NCBI RefSeq assembly: GCF_006716815.1
Contig: NZ_VFPS01000003.1
Coordinates: 186,001 to 250,000 of the forward strand
DNA from: Microbacterium lacticum
GTDB taxonomy: Bacteria > Actinomycetota > Actinomycetes > Actinomycetales > Microbacteriaceae
Reading direction: 5' to 3'
Length of the DNA: 64,000 nt
Shown: piece by piece, positions 33,358-42,651 of the stretch
How positions within the stretch are numbered: the stretch's first letter is position 1
How the letters are laid out: every line of letters starts with the position of its first letter
Translations under genes and position numbers: made by a program
Notes under the pieces: model-generated
Databases searched by the model: none
Told to the model about the DNA's origin: nothing
What the model saw: the letters and a program-made list of their open reading frames with translations, nothing else

Positions 33358-34320
33358 GTGCCGCGGCTGCGAAAAGTCCGCCCGGGGGTCGACCTCGGGT
33401 ACCGGCGGGTGCGCGCCGGTGAGGCGTTCCGATACACCGACGCCGACGGTGCGGCCCTTCCCGCCGACGAACGCGAACGGGTCGTCGCCCTCGTCATCCC
33501 GCCCGCGTGGAGCGAGGTCTGGATCAGCGCGGCACCCAACGGGCACATCCAGGCCACCGGCATCGACGACGCCGGCCGGCTGCAGTACCTGTACCACCCC
33601 GACTGGGCGGCCGGGCGCGACAAGGGCAAGTACGCCCGCGCGCTGCAGCTGGCGGGGTCGCTGCCGCGCGCGCGAGGGCGGGTCACCACGTCGCTGCGCC
33701 GCGCCGACCTCGACCGCGAGCGCGTGCTGGCGGTCGCCTTCCGCATGCTCGACCTCGCCGCCCCGCGGGTCGGCAGCGAGCGCTACCTCGTCACCCACGG
33801 CAGTCGGGGCCTCACGACCCTTCGCCGACGGGATGCCGCGACCGCGGCATCCCTCGTCAGCCTGCGTTTCCGCGGCAAGAGCGGAAAGATGCAGCACCTC
33901 GAGATCGACGACGCCGAGCTCGCAGAGGTGGTGCTGCTGCTCTCGGCGGGCCGCCCCGCCTCGCCGCTGCTCGCCTACGAGCGCGGGCGGCGCCGCGTGC
34001 CGCTACATCCGAAGGACGTCAACGCCTACGTCCGCACGATGACCGGGGGAGCGTTCACCGCGAAGGACTTCCGCACCCTGCGCGGCACGATCCTCGCCGC
34101 CGACGCCCTCGCGCGCATCGGTCCTGCCTCGACGAAGACCGACCGCAAGCGCGCCGAGGTGCTCGCGGTGAAGGCCGCCGCCGAGGCGCTCGGCAACACC
34201 CCGACCGTCGCGAAGAGCTCGTACATCGACCCCCGCGTGTTCGCCCGCTACCGCAAGGGGGTGCTGCTCGACACGTCGGTGTCGCCCGAATCGGCGATCC
34301 GCACCCTGCTCCTCGGCTGA
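33358..34320 (+). CDS. DNA topoisomerase IB (poxvirus-type)
   Basis: A 320-residue type IB topoisomerase. Bacterial family features in order: DERERVVALVIPPAWSEVWI, GRLQYLYHPDW, RVGSERYLVTHGSRGLTTLRRR, FRGKSGKMQHLEID, VNAYVRTMTGGAFTAKDFR with catalytic Arg/Lys, and the Tyr nucleophile near the C-terminus in SSYIDPRVFARYRKG. Relaxes supercoils through a 3'-phosphotyrosine intermediate. GTG at 33358 is one base after the previous stop. Confidence 0.92.
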   Translation: MPRLRKVRPGVDLGYRRVRAGEAFRYTDADGAALPADERERVVALVIPPAWSEVWISAAPNGHIQATGIDDAGRLQYLYHPDWAAGRDKGKYARALQLAGSLPRARGRVTTSLRRADLDRERVLAVAFRMLDLAAPRVGSERYLVTHGSRGLTTLRRRDAATAASLVSLRFRGKSGKMQHLEIDDAELAEVVLLLSAGRPASPLLAYERGRRRVPLHPKDVNAYVRTMTGGAFTAKDFRTLRGTILAADALARIGPASTKTDRKRAEVLAVKAAAEALGNTPTVAKSSYIDPRVFARYRKGVLLDTSVSPESAIRTLLLG

Positions 34321-34340
34321 TCGCGCCCTATCCTGCCCAC

Positions 34341-34769
34341 ATGGTGCAGCGCGCGTGGTTCTCCCCGGCCGTGCTCCTCCTCGTCATCGCGGGCGGCGCG
34401 ATCGGGGTCGCGGTGCGCGCGGTGATCGTCGTGCCGCTCGGCGACGTGGCGAACCCGCTGGTCGTGCCGGTGGTGACTCTGGCGGTGAACCTCCTCGGCG
34501 CCTTCACGCTCGGCGTGATCGTCGGGCGCCTCGATGACCATCACCCGCGGCTGCGCGCGTTTCTCGGCACCGGCGTGATGGGCGGATTCACGACCTACAG
34601 CGCGTTCGCGGTGCAGTCGGTGACCGTCTCGAGCGCCTCGCCGCTCATCGGGCTGCTGCTCATCGCGGTGTCGCTGTTCGGCGGCCTCGTGGCCGCCGTG
34701 ACCGGGCTCGGCGTGGGGCGCGGCCCCACCCGCCGCCCGGGCGCCGAGTCGCCGGAGAGCGCCGAATGA
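34341..34769 (+). CDS. crcB: Fluoride channel subunit CrcB/FluC (first of pair)
   Basis: A 142-residue, four-helix membrane protein. The conserved Asn-containing helix TLAVNLLGAFTLGVIVGRL and the GTGVMGGFTTYSAFAVQS phenylalanine-box region mark FluC/CrcB. It overlaps the second crcB by four bases (ATGA). Fluc channels are antiparallel dimers, and paired genes in Gram-positives often form heterodimers. The 20 bases before the start leave no room for a fluoride riboswitch. Confidence 0.92.
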   Translation: MVQRAWFSPAVLLLVIAGGAIGVAVRAVIVVPLGDVANPLVVPVVTLAVNLLGAFTLGVIVGRLDDHHPRLRAFLGTGVMGGFTTYSAFAVQSVTVSSASPLIGLLLIAVSLFGGLVAAVTGLGVGRGPTRRPGAESPESAE

Positions 34770-35140
34770 ACGCCCTGGAGTGGGGCGCGCTCATCGTGGG
34801 CGGCGGCATCGGTGCGGGCGCGCGCTACCTGCTCGACGGCGCCATCATGCGCGGGAGGAAGGATGCCTTTCCCCTCGGCATCCTCGTCGTGAACATCGTC
34901 GGATCGTTCCTGCTGGGCCTTCTCACCGGCGTTCCGCAGGTGTCGCCGCCGTGGCTCGCGATCATCGGTACCGGCGTGCTCGGGGGATTCACGACCTTCA
35001 GCACCGTCGCCGTCGAGACGGTGCTGCTCGCGCAGCGCCGCCGCCGCGACTGGGCGTGGGTAAATCTCCTCGGCACGTTCCTCGTCTGCCTCGTGGCCGC
35101 CGCGGTCGGCCTCACGATCGGCGGGCTCTTCCCGCGCTGA
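34766..35140 (+). CDS. crcB: Fluoride channel subunit CrcB/FluC (second of pair)
   Basis: A 124-residue, four-helix protein beginning MNALEWGALIVGGGIGAGAR, with the pore Asn in ILVVNIVGSFLLGLLTG and the Phe box in GTGVLGGFTTFSTVAVET. It overlaps the upstream paralogue and probably forms the other half of a heterodimeric fluoride exporter. Confidence 0.92.
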   Translation: MNALEWGALIVGGGIGAGARYLLDGAIMRGRKDAFPLGILVVNIVGSFLLGLLTGVPQVSPPWLAIIGTGVLGGFTTFSTVAVETVLLAQRRRRDWAWVNLLGTFLVCLVAAAVGLTIGGLFPR

Positions 35141-35180
35141 GCGGGTCCGTCGGCACGCCGACGCGTGCGACAATGGCATC

Positions 35181-35198
35181 CGATACATCTCTGTATCG
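35181..35198 (+). promoter_or_regulatory. Candidate TetR-type operator before the RND pump
   Basis: CGATACA and TGTATCG are perfect inverted arms with a 4-base centre (TCTC), 34 bases before the GTG start. The ATACA/TGTAT form is common for TetR-family repressors of efflux genes, but no such regulator is encoded next to it. Confidence 0.5.
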
Positions 35199-35231
35199 AA
35201 CCTCGCGCCCGCCACCCCGCAAAGGCTATCC

Positions 35232-38200
35232 GTGTCGCATCTCGCCGTCTTGAGTCTGAAGAACCGGGCGCTCATCGCCCTCGTCACGATCGTCGCGGCG
35301 ATCTTCGGCGGGCTGGCCCTCACGAACCTCAAGCAGGAGCTCATCCCGTCGATCGAGTTCCCGCAGCTGTCGATCCTCTCCACCTACCCGGGCGCCTCGC
35401 CCGAGGTCGTGAACAACGACGTGTCGACGCCCGTCGAGACCGCGATCCAGGGCATCCCCGGGCTCGAATCGACCACGGCGACGAGCACCACCAACGCGTC
35501 GATCATCCAGGCATCGTTCACCTACGGCACCGACCTCGCGGCCGCCGAGCAGAAGATCCAGCAGGCGATCAACCGCATCAAGTCGACCCTTCCCGACGGC
35601 GTCGAGCCGAACGTCGTCTCGTTCTCGATCGACGATCTGCCGGTCATCGCGCTCGCCGTCACCGGCTACAGCGACGAGAAGACGATCCAGGCCCAGCTCG
35701 AGGCGAGCGCGATCCCCGACCTCGAAGACGTGAAGGGTGTCAGCGCCGCGTCGATCGTCGGCGGGCAGGGGCAGCGCGTGACGATCACGCCCGACCAGGC
35801 GAAGCTCGCCGCCGCCGGCTTCACGCAGACCGCGATCACCGACGCGCTCGACCAGAACGGCGTGCTCTTCCCCAGCGGATCGGTCACCGAGGGCGACCAG
35901 ACCCTCACCGTACAGACCGGCGCCAAGATCACGAGCGTCGAGGAGATCGCGGCCCTGCCGCTCGTGCCCACCTCGGCGGCGCAGATCGCCGGCGGCGCCC
36001 GCACGATCGGGGATGTCTCCGCCGTCGCGCTCGCGCAGGACCCGGTCACCTCGATCTCCCGCGTGAACGGCGAGCCTGCGCTCACGATCTCGATCACGAA
36101 GCTGCCCGCCGCCAACACCGTCGACGTCAGCCGCGCGGTGACCGCGCTGCTGCCGCAGCTGCAGGACGCGATCGGCGACGACGCGCAGTTCACCGTCGTG
36201 TTCGATCAGGCGCCGTACATCGAGCAGTCGATCGAGGCGCTCGCGCAGGAGGGCCTGCTCGGCCTCGTCTTCGCGGTGCTCGTGATCTTCGTGTTCCTGC
36301 TGTCGGTGCGCTCGACCCTCGTCGCGGCGATCTCGATCCCGACGAGCGTGCTGATCACCTTCGTCGGCATCCAGGCGTTCGGCTACTCGCTGAACATCCT
36401 CACCCTCGGCGCGCTCACGATCGCGATCGGACGCGTCGTGGATGACTCGATCGTCGTCATCGAGAACATCAAACGCCACTACGTCGGCGACGCCGACAAG
36501 GGGGCGGCGATCCGGCTCGCGGTGCGCGAGGTGGCAGCCGCCATCACGGCATCCACCATCACGACCGTCGCGGTGTTCCTGCCGATCGCGTTCATCGGCG
36601 ACATGACCGGCGAGCTCTTCCGCCCGTTCGCCCTCACCGTCGCGATCGCGATGACCGCGTCGCTGTTCGTCGCGCTCACGATCGTGCCGGTGCTCGCGTA
36701 CTGGTTCTTGAAGCCCGGCGCTTCGGTGCGCGACGCCGACGGCAACGAGATCGACCCCGAAGACCCCGCCGCGCCGCCCTCGCGCCTGCAGCGCGGCTAC
36801 CTGCCGGTGCTCGGCTGGACGCTGAACCACTCGTGGGTTACCCTGCTGATCGCCGTCGTCGTGCTGGGCGGCACGGTCGCCCTGGCCCCGCTCATGAAGA
36901 CGAACTTCCTCGGCGACAGCGGCCAGAACACGTTCACCGTGACGCAGGAACTCGCCCCCGCCGCCTCGCTCGACGCCGAGGACGCCGCGGCGCAGAAGGT
37001 CGAGGCGGTGCTCACCGGCATCGACGGCGTCGAGACCGTGCAGACCTCGATCGGGTCGAGCGGCTCGGCGATCCGCGACGCCTTCTCGGGCGGCGGCGCC
37101 GGCATCACCTACTCGATCACCACCGACGCGAGCGCCGACCAGGTCGCCGTGCGCGAGAACGTGCAGGACGCGCTCGCCGATCTCGACGACGTCGGCACCG
37201 TGACGGTCGCCTCGGGACAGGGCGGATTCGCCTCGAGCGACATCGAGGTCGATGTGACCGCCCCCTCCGCCGACGCGCTGCAGACCGCCACGGATGCCGT
37301 GGTCGCGGGCCTCACCGGACGCGACGGCGTCGGCCAGGTCACCTCGAACCTGTCGGCCTCGCTGCCGTACGTGGCCGTGTCGGTCGACCGCACCAAGGCA
37401 GCCTCGCTCGGGTTGTCGGAGGTCGCCGTCGGCGCGCTCGTGTCGAACACGATGCAGCCGCGCCAGGTCGGCACGGTCGAGATCGACGGCACCACGCTGA
37501 CGGTCTACCTGCAGGCCGCGTCGGTGCCGAAGACGATCGACGAGCTGAAGGCGCTGCCGATCGCGTCGGGCGCGGGCCTCATCCGCCTCGACGAGGTCGC
37601 CACCGTGCAGCAGAGCGAGGGCCCCACCTCGATCACGACGCAGCGCGGGCAGCGCACCGCGACCGTCACCGTGACCCCGTCGACCGACGACCTGAACGCT
37701 GCGTCGGCGACGGTGCGGACCGCGATCCAGGACGTCGACCTGCCCACCGGCGCTGACGCGAAGATCGGCGGCGTGCTCACGCAGCAGCAGGATGCCTTCG
37801 GTCAGCTCGGCCTCGCGATGCTCGCCGCGATCCTCATCGTCTACATCGTCATGGTCGCCGCGTTCAAGTCGCTCCGTCAGCCGCTGCTGCTGCTCGTCTC
37901 GGTGCCGTTCGCGGCGACCGGTGCGATCCTGCTGCAGATCGCGACGGGCGTGCCGCTGGGCGTGGCATCCCTCATCGGCGTGCTCATGCTGATCGGCATC
38001 GTCGTGACGAACGCGATCGTGCTCGTCGACCTCGTGAACCAGTACCGCACCAAGGGGCTCTCGGCGCACGACGCGACCATCGCCGGCTCGTCGCGACGCC
38101 TGCGGCCGATCCTCATGACCGCGCTCGCGACGATCTTCGCCCTGACCCCGATGGCGCTCGGCATCACCGGGCACGGCGGGTTCATCTCGCAGCCGCTCGC

Positions 38201-38450
38201 GATCGTCGTGATCGGCGGACTGGTGTCGTCGACCGTGCTGACCCTGCTCGTGCTGCCGACGCTCTACAACCTCGTCGAGGGCGCGCACGAGCGCCGCCTC
38301 AACCGCCGGATCGCGGGGGATGCTGGGGCGTCGGGTTGGGGTGCTGGTACTGAGGCGGGTGCGGGCGGCGAGGCGGGTGCGGGTTCGGCCTCGCCCGATG
38401 CAGCCGAGCATCCGCGTCGCGCGCGCCGCGGCCGGGACTCGCGCGGCTGA
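35232..38450 (+). CDS. RND-family efflux transporter permease
   Basis: A 1072-residue RND pump of the hydrophobe/amphiphile-efflux type found in Gram-positives. One helix (about 10-30) leads to a large extracytoplasmic loop (about 35-330) with YPGASPEVVNNDVSTPVETA, then helices 2-6 (about 330-500) including the helix-4 stretch TIAIGRVVDDSIVVIENIKR with the proton-relay Asp pair. The second half repeats this, with GIVVTNAIVLVDLVNQYR. No membrane-fusion partner or outer-membrane channel is encoded nearby, as expected for a monoderm. The tail (about 1035-1072) is Gly/Ala/Arg-rich. GTG start. Confidence 0.92.
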   Translation: MSHLAVLSLKNRALIALVTIVAAIFGGLALTNLKQELIPSIEFPQLSILSTYPGASPEVVNNDVSTPVETAIQGIPGLESTTATSTTNASIIQASFTYGTDLAAAEQKIQQAINRIKSTLPDGVEPNVVSFSIDDLPVIALAVTGYSDEKTIQAQLEASAIPDLEDVKGVSAASIVGGQGQRVTITPDQAKLAAAGFTQTAITDALDQNGVLFPSGSVTEGDQTLTVQTGAKITSVEEIAALPLVPTSAAQIAGGARTIGDVSAVALAQDPVTSISRVNGEPALTISITKLPAANTVDVSRAVTALLPQLQDAIGDDAQFTVVFDQAPYIEQSIEALAQEGLLGLVFAVLVIFVFLLSVRSTLVAAISIPTSVLITFVGIQAFGYSLNILTLGALTIAIGRVVDDSIVVIENIKRHYVGDADKGAAIRLAVREVAAAITASTITTVAVFLPIAFIGDMTGELFRPFALTVAIAMTASLFVALTIVPVLAYWFLKPGASVRDADGNEIDPEDPAAPPSRLQRGYLPVLGWTLNHSWVTLLIAVVVLGGTVALAPLMKTNFLGDSGQNTFTVTQELAPAASLDAEDAAAQKVEAVLTGIDGVETVQTSIGSSGSAIRDAFSGGGAGITYSITTDASADQVAVRENVQDALADLDDVGTVTVASGQGGFASSDIEVDVTAPSADALQTATDAVVAGLTGRDGVGQVTSNLSASLPYVAVSVDRTKAASLGLSEVAVGALVSNTMQPRQVGTVEIDGTTLTVYLQAASVPKTIDELKALPIASGAGLIRLDEVATVQQSEGPTSITTQRGQRTATVTVTPSTDDLNAASATVRTAIQDVDLPTGADAKIGGVLTQQQDAFGQLGLAMLAAILIVYIVMVAAFKSLRQPLLLLVSVPFAATGAILLQIATGVPLGVASLIGVLMLIGIVVTNAIVLVDLVNQYRTKGLSAHDATIAGSSRRLRPILMTALATIFALTPMALGITGHGGFISQPLAIVVIGGLVSSTVLTLLVLPTLYNLVEGAHERRLNRRIAGDAGASGWGAGTEAGAGGEAGAGSASPDAAEHPRRARRGRDSRG

Positions 38451-38468
38451 CGTCGAACCCGGGACGGA

Positions 38469-39134
38469 TCAGCCGCGCTCGCGGCGCGGGCGGGTGAGCC
38501 AGGGCCGCAGCATCCGCGTGACCCACGGCAGCACCCAGAACACCATGATCGGCGTGAAGATCAGCGTGCTGACGCCGACGCGCAGCGCCAGCGGCCAGTC
38601 GGCGAACGTCGGCACCATGAGCAGCAGCCAGCTGCCGACGAGGTTCACCGGGAAGAAGCCCAGCCAGATCGTGACGGCCTGCTTCCACGCCGGGGGAGCC
38701 GCGGGGATCGGCAGGGCGACCGGGCCGGTCTCGACGGGGGCGAGGATGTCCGCCGCCGCGAACGCCTCCACGGACGACGCGAGCGGCGCGTCGAACCAGC
38801 CCTCGATGCCGGTGCGTCGCTCGATGCGCACCTCGCGGGCGAACACCCGGCCCGAATCGAGCCACCAGCTGCGCTGATCCGATCGCTCCCACGCCTCGAG
38901 CGTCTCGAGGTCGCGGAACCGGTAGAGCATGTACCAGAGGTCGCTCTGCTCGCCGGTGCGCACCCAGCCCGAGCCGAGGTAGCCGTCGAAGCGCGCCGCG
39001 AGGTCGGTGCCCGCCTGCATCCAACTCGTCGCCTCGACCGACCGCGCGGGGTCGATCCGGCGTTCGATCGCCACCGTGATGGGGTGGGTGGGGGTGGCCT
39101 CGGCCTCTAGCATGTGACCATTGTGCACGGTCAT
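38469..39134 (-). CDS. ABM-domain protein with C-terminal membrane helices
   Basis: A 221-residue protein. Residues about 20-120 form an antibiotic-biosynthesis-monooxygenase ferredoxin-like fold (ITVAIERRIDPARSVEATSW; WYMLYRFRDLETLEAWERSD). Residues about 150-205 are two hydrophobic helices. Such fusions are widespread in actinobacteria without a defined substrate; many are not true monooxygenases. The start could be ATG at 39134 or 39113, as neither has a strong ribosome site. Convergent with the RND gene. Confidence 0.78.
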   Translation of the reverse strand: MTVHNGHMLEAEATPTHPITVAIERRIDPARSVEATSWMQAGTDLAARFDGYLGSGWVRTGEQSDLWYMLYRFRDLETLEAWERSDQRSWWLDSGRVFAREVRIERRTGIEGWFDAPLASSVEAFAAADILAPVETGPVALPIPAAPPAWKQAVTIWLGFFPVNLVGSWLLLMVPTFADWPLALRVGVSTLIFTPIMVFWVLPWVTRMLRPWLTRPRRERG

Positions 39135-39463
39135 TGTTGCACGCAGGTTTCAGGATGCCTCGCATTGGGCGCACCAGCTGGGCAATTCGGAGAATCGAGC
39201 GGAAGTGGTCGTGCAGGGACGGTTCCCAGGCGCGCCGGGTAGACTGGCCGTGTCGGCTCTGGACACCGCGCAAGCGCGGGTGGGTGCCACACCCTTGTGA
39301 GTTCAGCGGGGCCGATGGTGAGCGTCGATCGACGCTTATGAACCATCACGTGAATGGCCCCCGGCCGACGAGTGTCCGGGTAACTCCTCGTCGCGATCAC
39401 CGCGACCGCGCCAGTGTGCGCCCGCGGAGTGCTGTTCTCACATGAGAAACCCAGAAGGACACC
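39135..39463 (+). other. Long leader region of the DEAD-box helicase gene
   Basis: A 329-base gap without an open frame. It holds a perfect 16-bp palindrome AGCGTCGATCGACGCT (39321-39336) and several GC hairpins. Cold-shock RNA helicase genes often have long structured leaders, and this may be one. An AGAAGGA ribosome site precedes the ATG at 39464. Confidence 0.4.
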
Positions 39464-41362
39464 ATGCCCAAGAACAAGAAGCCCGCCGGCGGCAGCCGCG
39501 CGCAGAGTTTCGAGCCGCGCTACGGCGCGAAGAAGACGTCATACCAGGACGCCAAGCGCCGCCCCGGCCAGTCATCCGCCGGCAAGCCCGGAAGCAAGAG
39601 CCCCAGCCATCGCGGCTACCGCCCCGAGGCGGAGGAAGCGGCCCCGAAGAAGCAGCGCTGGTCCGCGCAGGAGCGCGCCGGCCGCAACGAGGCCCGTGGC
39701 ATCCGCTCGCAGGCGCAGGGCGACCGCCCCCGCCGCGACGACCGCTCGGACCGCCCCGCCCGCTCGGACCGCCCCGCCCGCTCGTACGACGACCGTCCGG
39801 TGCGCTCGTACGACGACCGCCCGGTTCGTAACGTCGGAGAATCGGGCCGTCGGGGCTCGGATCGGGCCCGTTTCGACGGCGGAGACCGGAATGTCCGACG
39901 TTACGAACGCGACGACCGCCGGCCGCAGGGCGAGCGGCGCAGCTACGGTGACGCCCGTCCGTCGTTCCGCGACGACCGCCCCCGTTATGAACGCGACGAT
40001 CGCCCGCGCCGCGACGACCGGCAGCGCGATGACCGCGCGCGCGGAGGCCGGGACGACCGGCCGACCTACGGCGGCAACCGCTCGGACTGGAAGCAGGACG
40101 AGAAGGATGCCGCGAAGCGGCAGGCCTTCGAGCGGCACGCCGACACGGTGCACGAGAAGCTGCAGGCCGAGGCGATCCAGGCCGAGGAGGTCGCGGGGGT
40201 GACCTTCGCCGGGCTGGGGCTCGGCGACAACATCGTCCGCGCGCTCGAGGACCTCGGCGCTGCCTCGCCGTTCCCGATTCAGGCGGCGACGATCACGCCG
40301 ATCCTCGAGGGCAAGGACGTGCTCGCCCGCGGCCGCACCGGCTCGGGCAAGACGATCGCCTTCGGCGCTCCGCTCGTCGAGTCGGTGCTGCGCAGCCAGG
40401 CCGGCAAGCGCCGCGAGTTCGGCCGCAGCCCCCAGGCGCTCATCCTCGCGCCGACCCGTGAACTGGCGCTGCAGATCGATCGCACGGTCCAGCCGATCGC
40501 CCGCAGCGTCGGCCTGTTCACGACGCAGATCTACGGCGGCGTGCCGCAGGCGCGCCAGGTCGGCGCGCTGAAGAAGGGCGTCGACATCATCATCGGCACC
40601 CCCGGCCGCATCGAAGACCTGCAGGAGCAGGGCAAGCTCGACCTCTCCGAGATCCGCATCGTCGTGCTCGACGAGGCCGACCACATGTCGGAGCTCGGAT
40701 TCCTCGAGCCGATGCAGCGGATCCTCCGCCTCGTCGAGCCGGATGCCCAGAAGCTGCTCTTCTCCGCGACGCTCGACCGTGAGGTCGCGGCGCTCGTCGA
40801 CGAGTTCCTCGTCGACCCGGCGGTGTACGAGGTCGCCGGCGAGGACCAGGATTCGGGCACGATCGAGCACCGCGTGCTCGTGATCGACCACCGCGACAAG
40901 GCGGAGATCCTCACGAACCTCGTCGACCGCGACGGCAAGACCCTCGTGTTCGCGCGTACCCGCGCCTACGCCGAGATGCTCGCCGAGCAGTTCGACGACG
41001 CCGGCATCCACGCGGTCGCCCTGCACGGCGACCTGAACCAGGCCAAGCGCACCCGCAACCTCGAGCGCCTCACCTCGGGCCGCGTCAACGTGCTCGTCGC
41101 GACGGATGTCGCGGCGCGCGGCATCCACGTCGACGACATCGACCTCGTCATCCAGGCGGATGCCCCGGACGAGTACAAGACGTACCTGCACCGGTCGGGG
41201 CGCACCGGCCGCGCGGGCCGCAGCGGCACCGTCGTGACCCTCATCACGCGGCAGCGCCGGCGGAAGATGACCGAGATGCTCGATCGCGCCGAGATCGACG
41301 CGCCGTTCGACGATGTGCGCCCCGGCGACGACTTGCTCGAGGCGCTGCGCAGCGCCGAGTGA
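39464..41362 (+). CDS. DEAD-box RNA helicase with disordered Arg/Asp-rich N-terminus
   Basis: A 632-residue ATP-dependent RNA helicase. Residues 1-205 are low-complexity (Lys/Arg/Asp/Tyr, with near-repeats of SYDDRPVR). Core motifs follow in order: Q-motif region AASPFPIQAATI, motif I ARGRTGSGKT, PTRELA, TPGRI, DEAD in VLDEADHMSELGF, SAT in LLFSATL, then the second RecA domain with LVFARTRAY, VATDVAARGIHV and HRSGRTGRAG. The extension is N-terminal rather than the usual C-terminal RGG tail. Likely acts in ribosome assembly or cold-stress RNA remodelling. Confidence 0.93.
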   Translation: MPKNKKPAGGSRAQSFEPRYGAKKTSYQDAKRRPGQSSAGKPGSKSPSHRGYRPEAEEAAPKKQRWSAQERAGRNEARGIRSQAQGDRPRRDDRSDRPARSDRPARSYDDRPVRSYDDRPVRNVGESGRRGSDRARFDGGDRNVRRYERDDRRPQGERRSYGDARPSFRDDRPRYERDDRPRRDDRQRDDRARGGRDDRPTYGGNRSDWKQDEKDAAKRQAFERHADTVHEKLQAEAIQAEEVAGVTFAGLGLGDNIVRALEDLGAASPFPIQAATITPILEGKDVLARGRTGSGKTIAFGAPLVESVLRSQAGKRREFGRSPQALILAPTRELALQIDRTVQPIARSVGLFTTQIYGGVPQARQVGALKKGVDIIIGTPGRIEDLQEQGKLDLSEIRIVVLDEADHMSELGFLEPMQRILRLVEPDAQKLLFSATLDREVAALVDEFLVDPAVYEVAGEDQDSGTIEHRVLVIDHRDKAEILTNLVDRDGKTLVFARTRAYAEMLAEQFDDAGIHAVALHGDLNQAKRTRNLERLTSGRVNVLVATDVAARGIHVDDIDLVIQADAPDEYKTYLHRSGRTGRAGRSGTVVTLITRQRRRKMTEMLDRAEIDAPFDDVRPGDDLLEALRSAE

Positions 41363-41407
41363 AGCGTCGGTCGGGCGCGAGAGCCCGGCCGGTCGGCGGC
41401 GGCTGAC

Positions 41408-42643
41408 TCAGAACAGACGCGCAGCCTGATCGGGGGCGGAGGCGAAAGCCACCGCCCCCTTTCTCGTGCCCCGCGCGGTCGCGCTCGTGCCCCACGCGGT
41501 GCCGCCAGAGCCGCCGAAGCCGCGCGTCCCACCCGCGTGCGCCCCACCCGCGTGCGTCCCACCCGCGTGCGCCCCACCCGCGTGCGTCCCACCCGCGTGC
41601 CCGCCGTCCGCCGCGAGGCTCGCCGCCCCGCGGGACGTCGTCCGCACCGGACCCGGACGCGACGCCCGCGTCTCGACCTCCTCCTCCGCACCACCGGTGA
41701 GCCGATGCCGGCGCAGCAGCGGACGCACGCGCGCCGCGAGCCGCGCGCGGTAGCCGGCCGGGGCGTATGCGGATGCGCCCGGATACAGGCCGCGGTACGC
41801 GGGCACGAGCTCAGGATGCTCGCGTTCGAGCCACTCCCAGAACCACTCCCGCGCCCCGGGCCGCAGGTGCAGGGCGCCGAACACCACGCGCCGGGCGCCG
41901 GCGGCCGCGATCCGCGCGAGCGCGTCGTCGAGCACCGGCACCGAGTCGGTCAGGTGCGGCACGATCGGCATGAGGAAGACCGTGACCGCGAACCCCGCCT
42001 CGGCCGCGGCGCGCACCGTGTCGAGCCGCGCCTGGAACGTCGGGGCGCCCGACTCGAGGGTCTGGCGCAGCCGCTCGTCGGGCATCGCGATCGACATGGC
42101 GATCGAGACGGGCACGGATGCCGAGGCATCCGCGAGCAGCGGCAGGTCGCGTCGCAGCAGGGTGCCCTTGGTGAGGATCGAGAACGGCGTGCCGCTCGTC
42201 GCGAGTGCGTCGATGATCTCGGGCATGAGGCGGTACCGGCCCTCGGCGCGCTGGTACGGATCGGTGTTGGTGCCGAGGGCGACCGACTCGCGCTGCCAGC
42301 CGGGCGCCGCGAGCTCACGGCGGAGCACCTCGGCGACGTTCACCTTGACGACGATCTGCTCGTCGAAATCGCGACCCGCATCGAGGTCGAGGTAGGTGTG
42401 CGTGTTGCGCGCGAAGCAGTACGAGCACGCGTGGCTGCAGCCGCGGTAGGGGTTCACGGTCCAGTCGAACGGCATGGCGGAGGCGCCGGGGACGTGGTTC
42501 AGGGCGGAGCGCGCCGCGACCTCGTGGAAGGTCATGCCCGCGAATTCGGGGGTCGTCACGCTGCGCACGAGGCCGTCGAGCGTCTCGAGCCCGGGCAGCG
42601 CCGACTCGTCCCGCTCTCCGATCGTTTGTCCACTCCAGCGCAT
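41408..42643 (-). CDS. Rv2578c-family radical SAM protein
   Basis: About 411 residues. It begins MRWSGQTIGERDESALPG, with the Fe-S ligand motif in PYRGCSHACSYCFARNTH (CxxxCxxC), then LGTNTDPYQRAEGRYRLMPE and SILTKGTLLRRDLPLL, typical of SPL/Rv2578c-like radical SAM proteins. The C-terminal 60 residues are low-complexity and include five HAGG(T/A) repeats. An ATG at 42673 is in frame, but 42643 matches family starts and leaves a LexA-like box upstream. The M. tuberculosis homologue is reported as part of the DNA-damage regulon. Substrate unknown. Confidence 0.87.
   Translation of the reverse strand: MRWSGQTIGERDESALPGLETLDGLVRSVTTPEFAGMTFHEVAARSALNHVPGASAMPFDWTVNPYRGCSHACSYCFARNTHTYLDLDAGRDFDEQIVVKVNVAEVLRRELAAPGWQRESVALGTNTDPYQRAEGRYRLMPEIIDALATSGTPFSILTKGTLLRRDLPLLADASASVPVSIAMSIAMPDERLRQTLESGAPTFQARLDTVRAAAEAGFAVTVFLMPIVPHLTDSVPVLDDALARIAAAGARRVVFGALHLRPGAREWFWEWLEREHPELVPAYRGLYPGASAYAPAGYRARLAARVRPLLRRHRLTGGAEEEVETRASRPGPVRTTSRGAASLAADGGHAGGTHAGGAHAGGTHAGGAHAGGTRGFGGSGGTAWGTSATARGTRKGAVAFASAPDQAARLF
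41527..41601 (-). repeat. 15-bp tandem repeat in the radical SAM gene
   Basis: Five copies of a 15-bp unit (CCCACCCGCGTGCGT on the plus strand, alternating with a GCC variant, so a 30-bp period) encode HAGGT/HAGGA repeats. It stays in frame, so copy-number change would vary tail length without a frameshift. Confidence 0.85.
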
Positions 42644-42651
42644 GTCGGTAG

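Noticed and set aside
34321..34340. A fluoride riboswitch before the crcB pair
   Set aside because: Only 20 bases separate the topoisomerase stop from the first crcB start, too short for the aptamer.
35226..38411. A 1061-residue open frame antisense to the RND pump
   Set aside because: It is Arg/Asp/His-rich low-complexity sequence typical of the reverse complement of high-GC coding DNA; the plus strand has a full RND domain structure.
39572..41191. A 539-residue open frame antisense to the DEAD-box helicase
   Set aside because: All helicase motifs are on the plus strand; the antisense product has no recognisable motif.
41527..41601. Possible CRISPR array
   Set aside because: The 15-bp units are contiguous without unique spacers, keep the reading frame and encode HAGG repeats.
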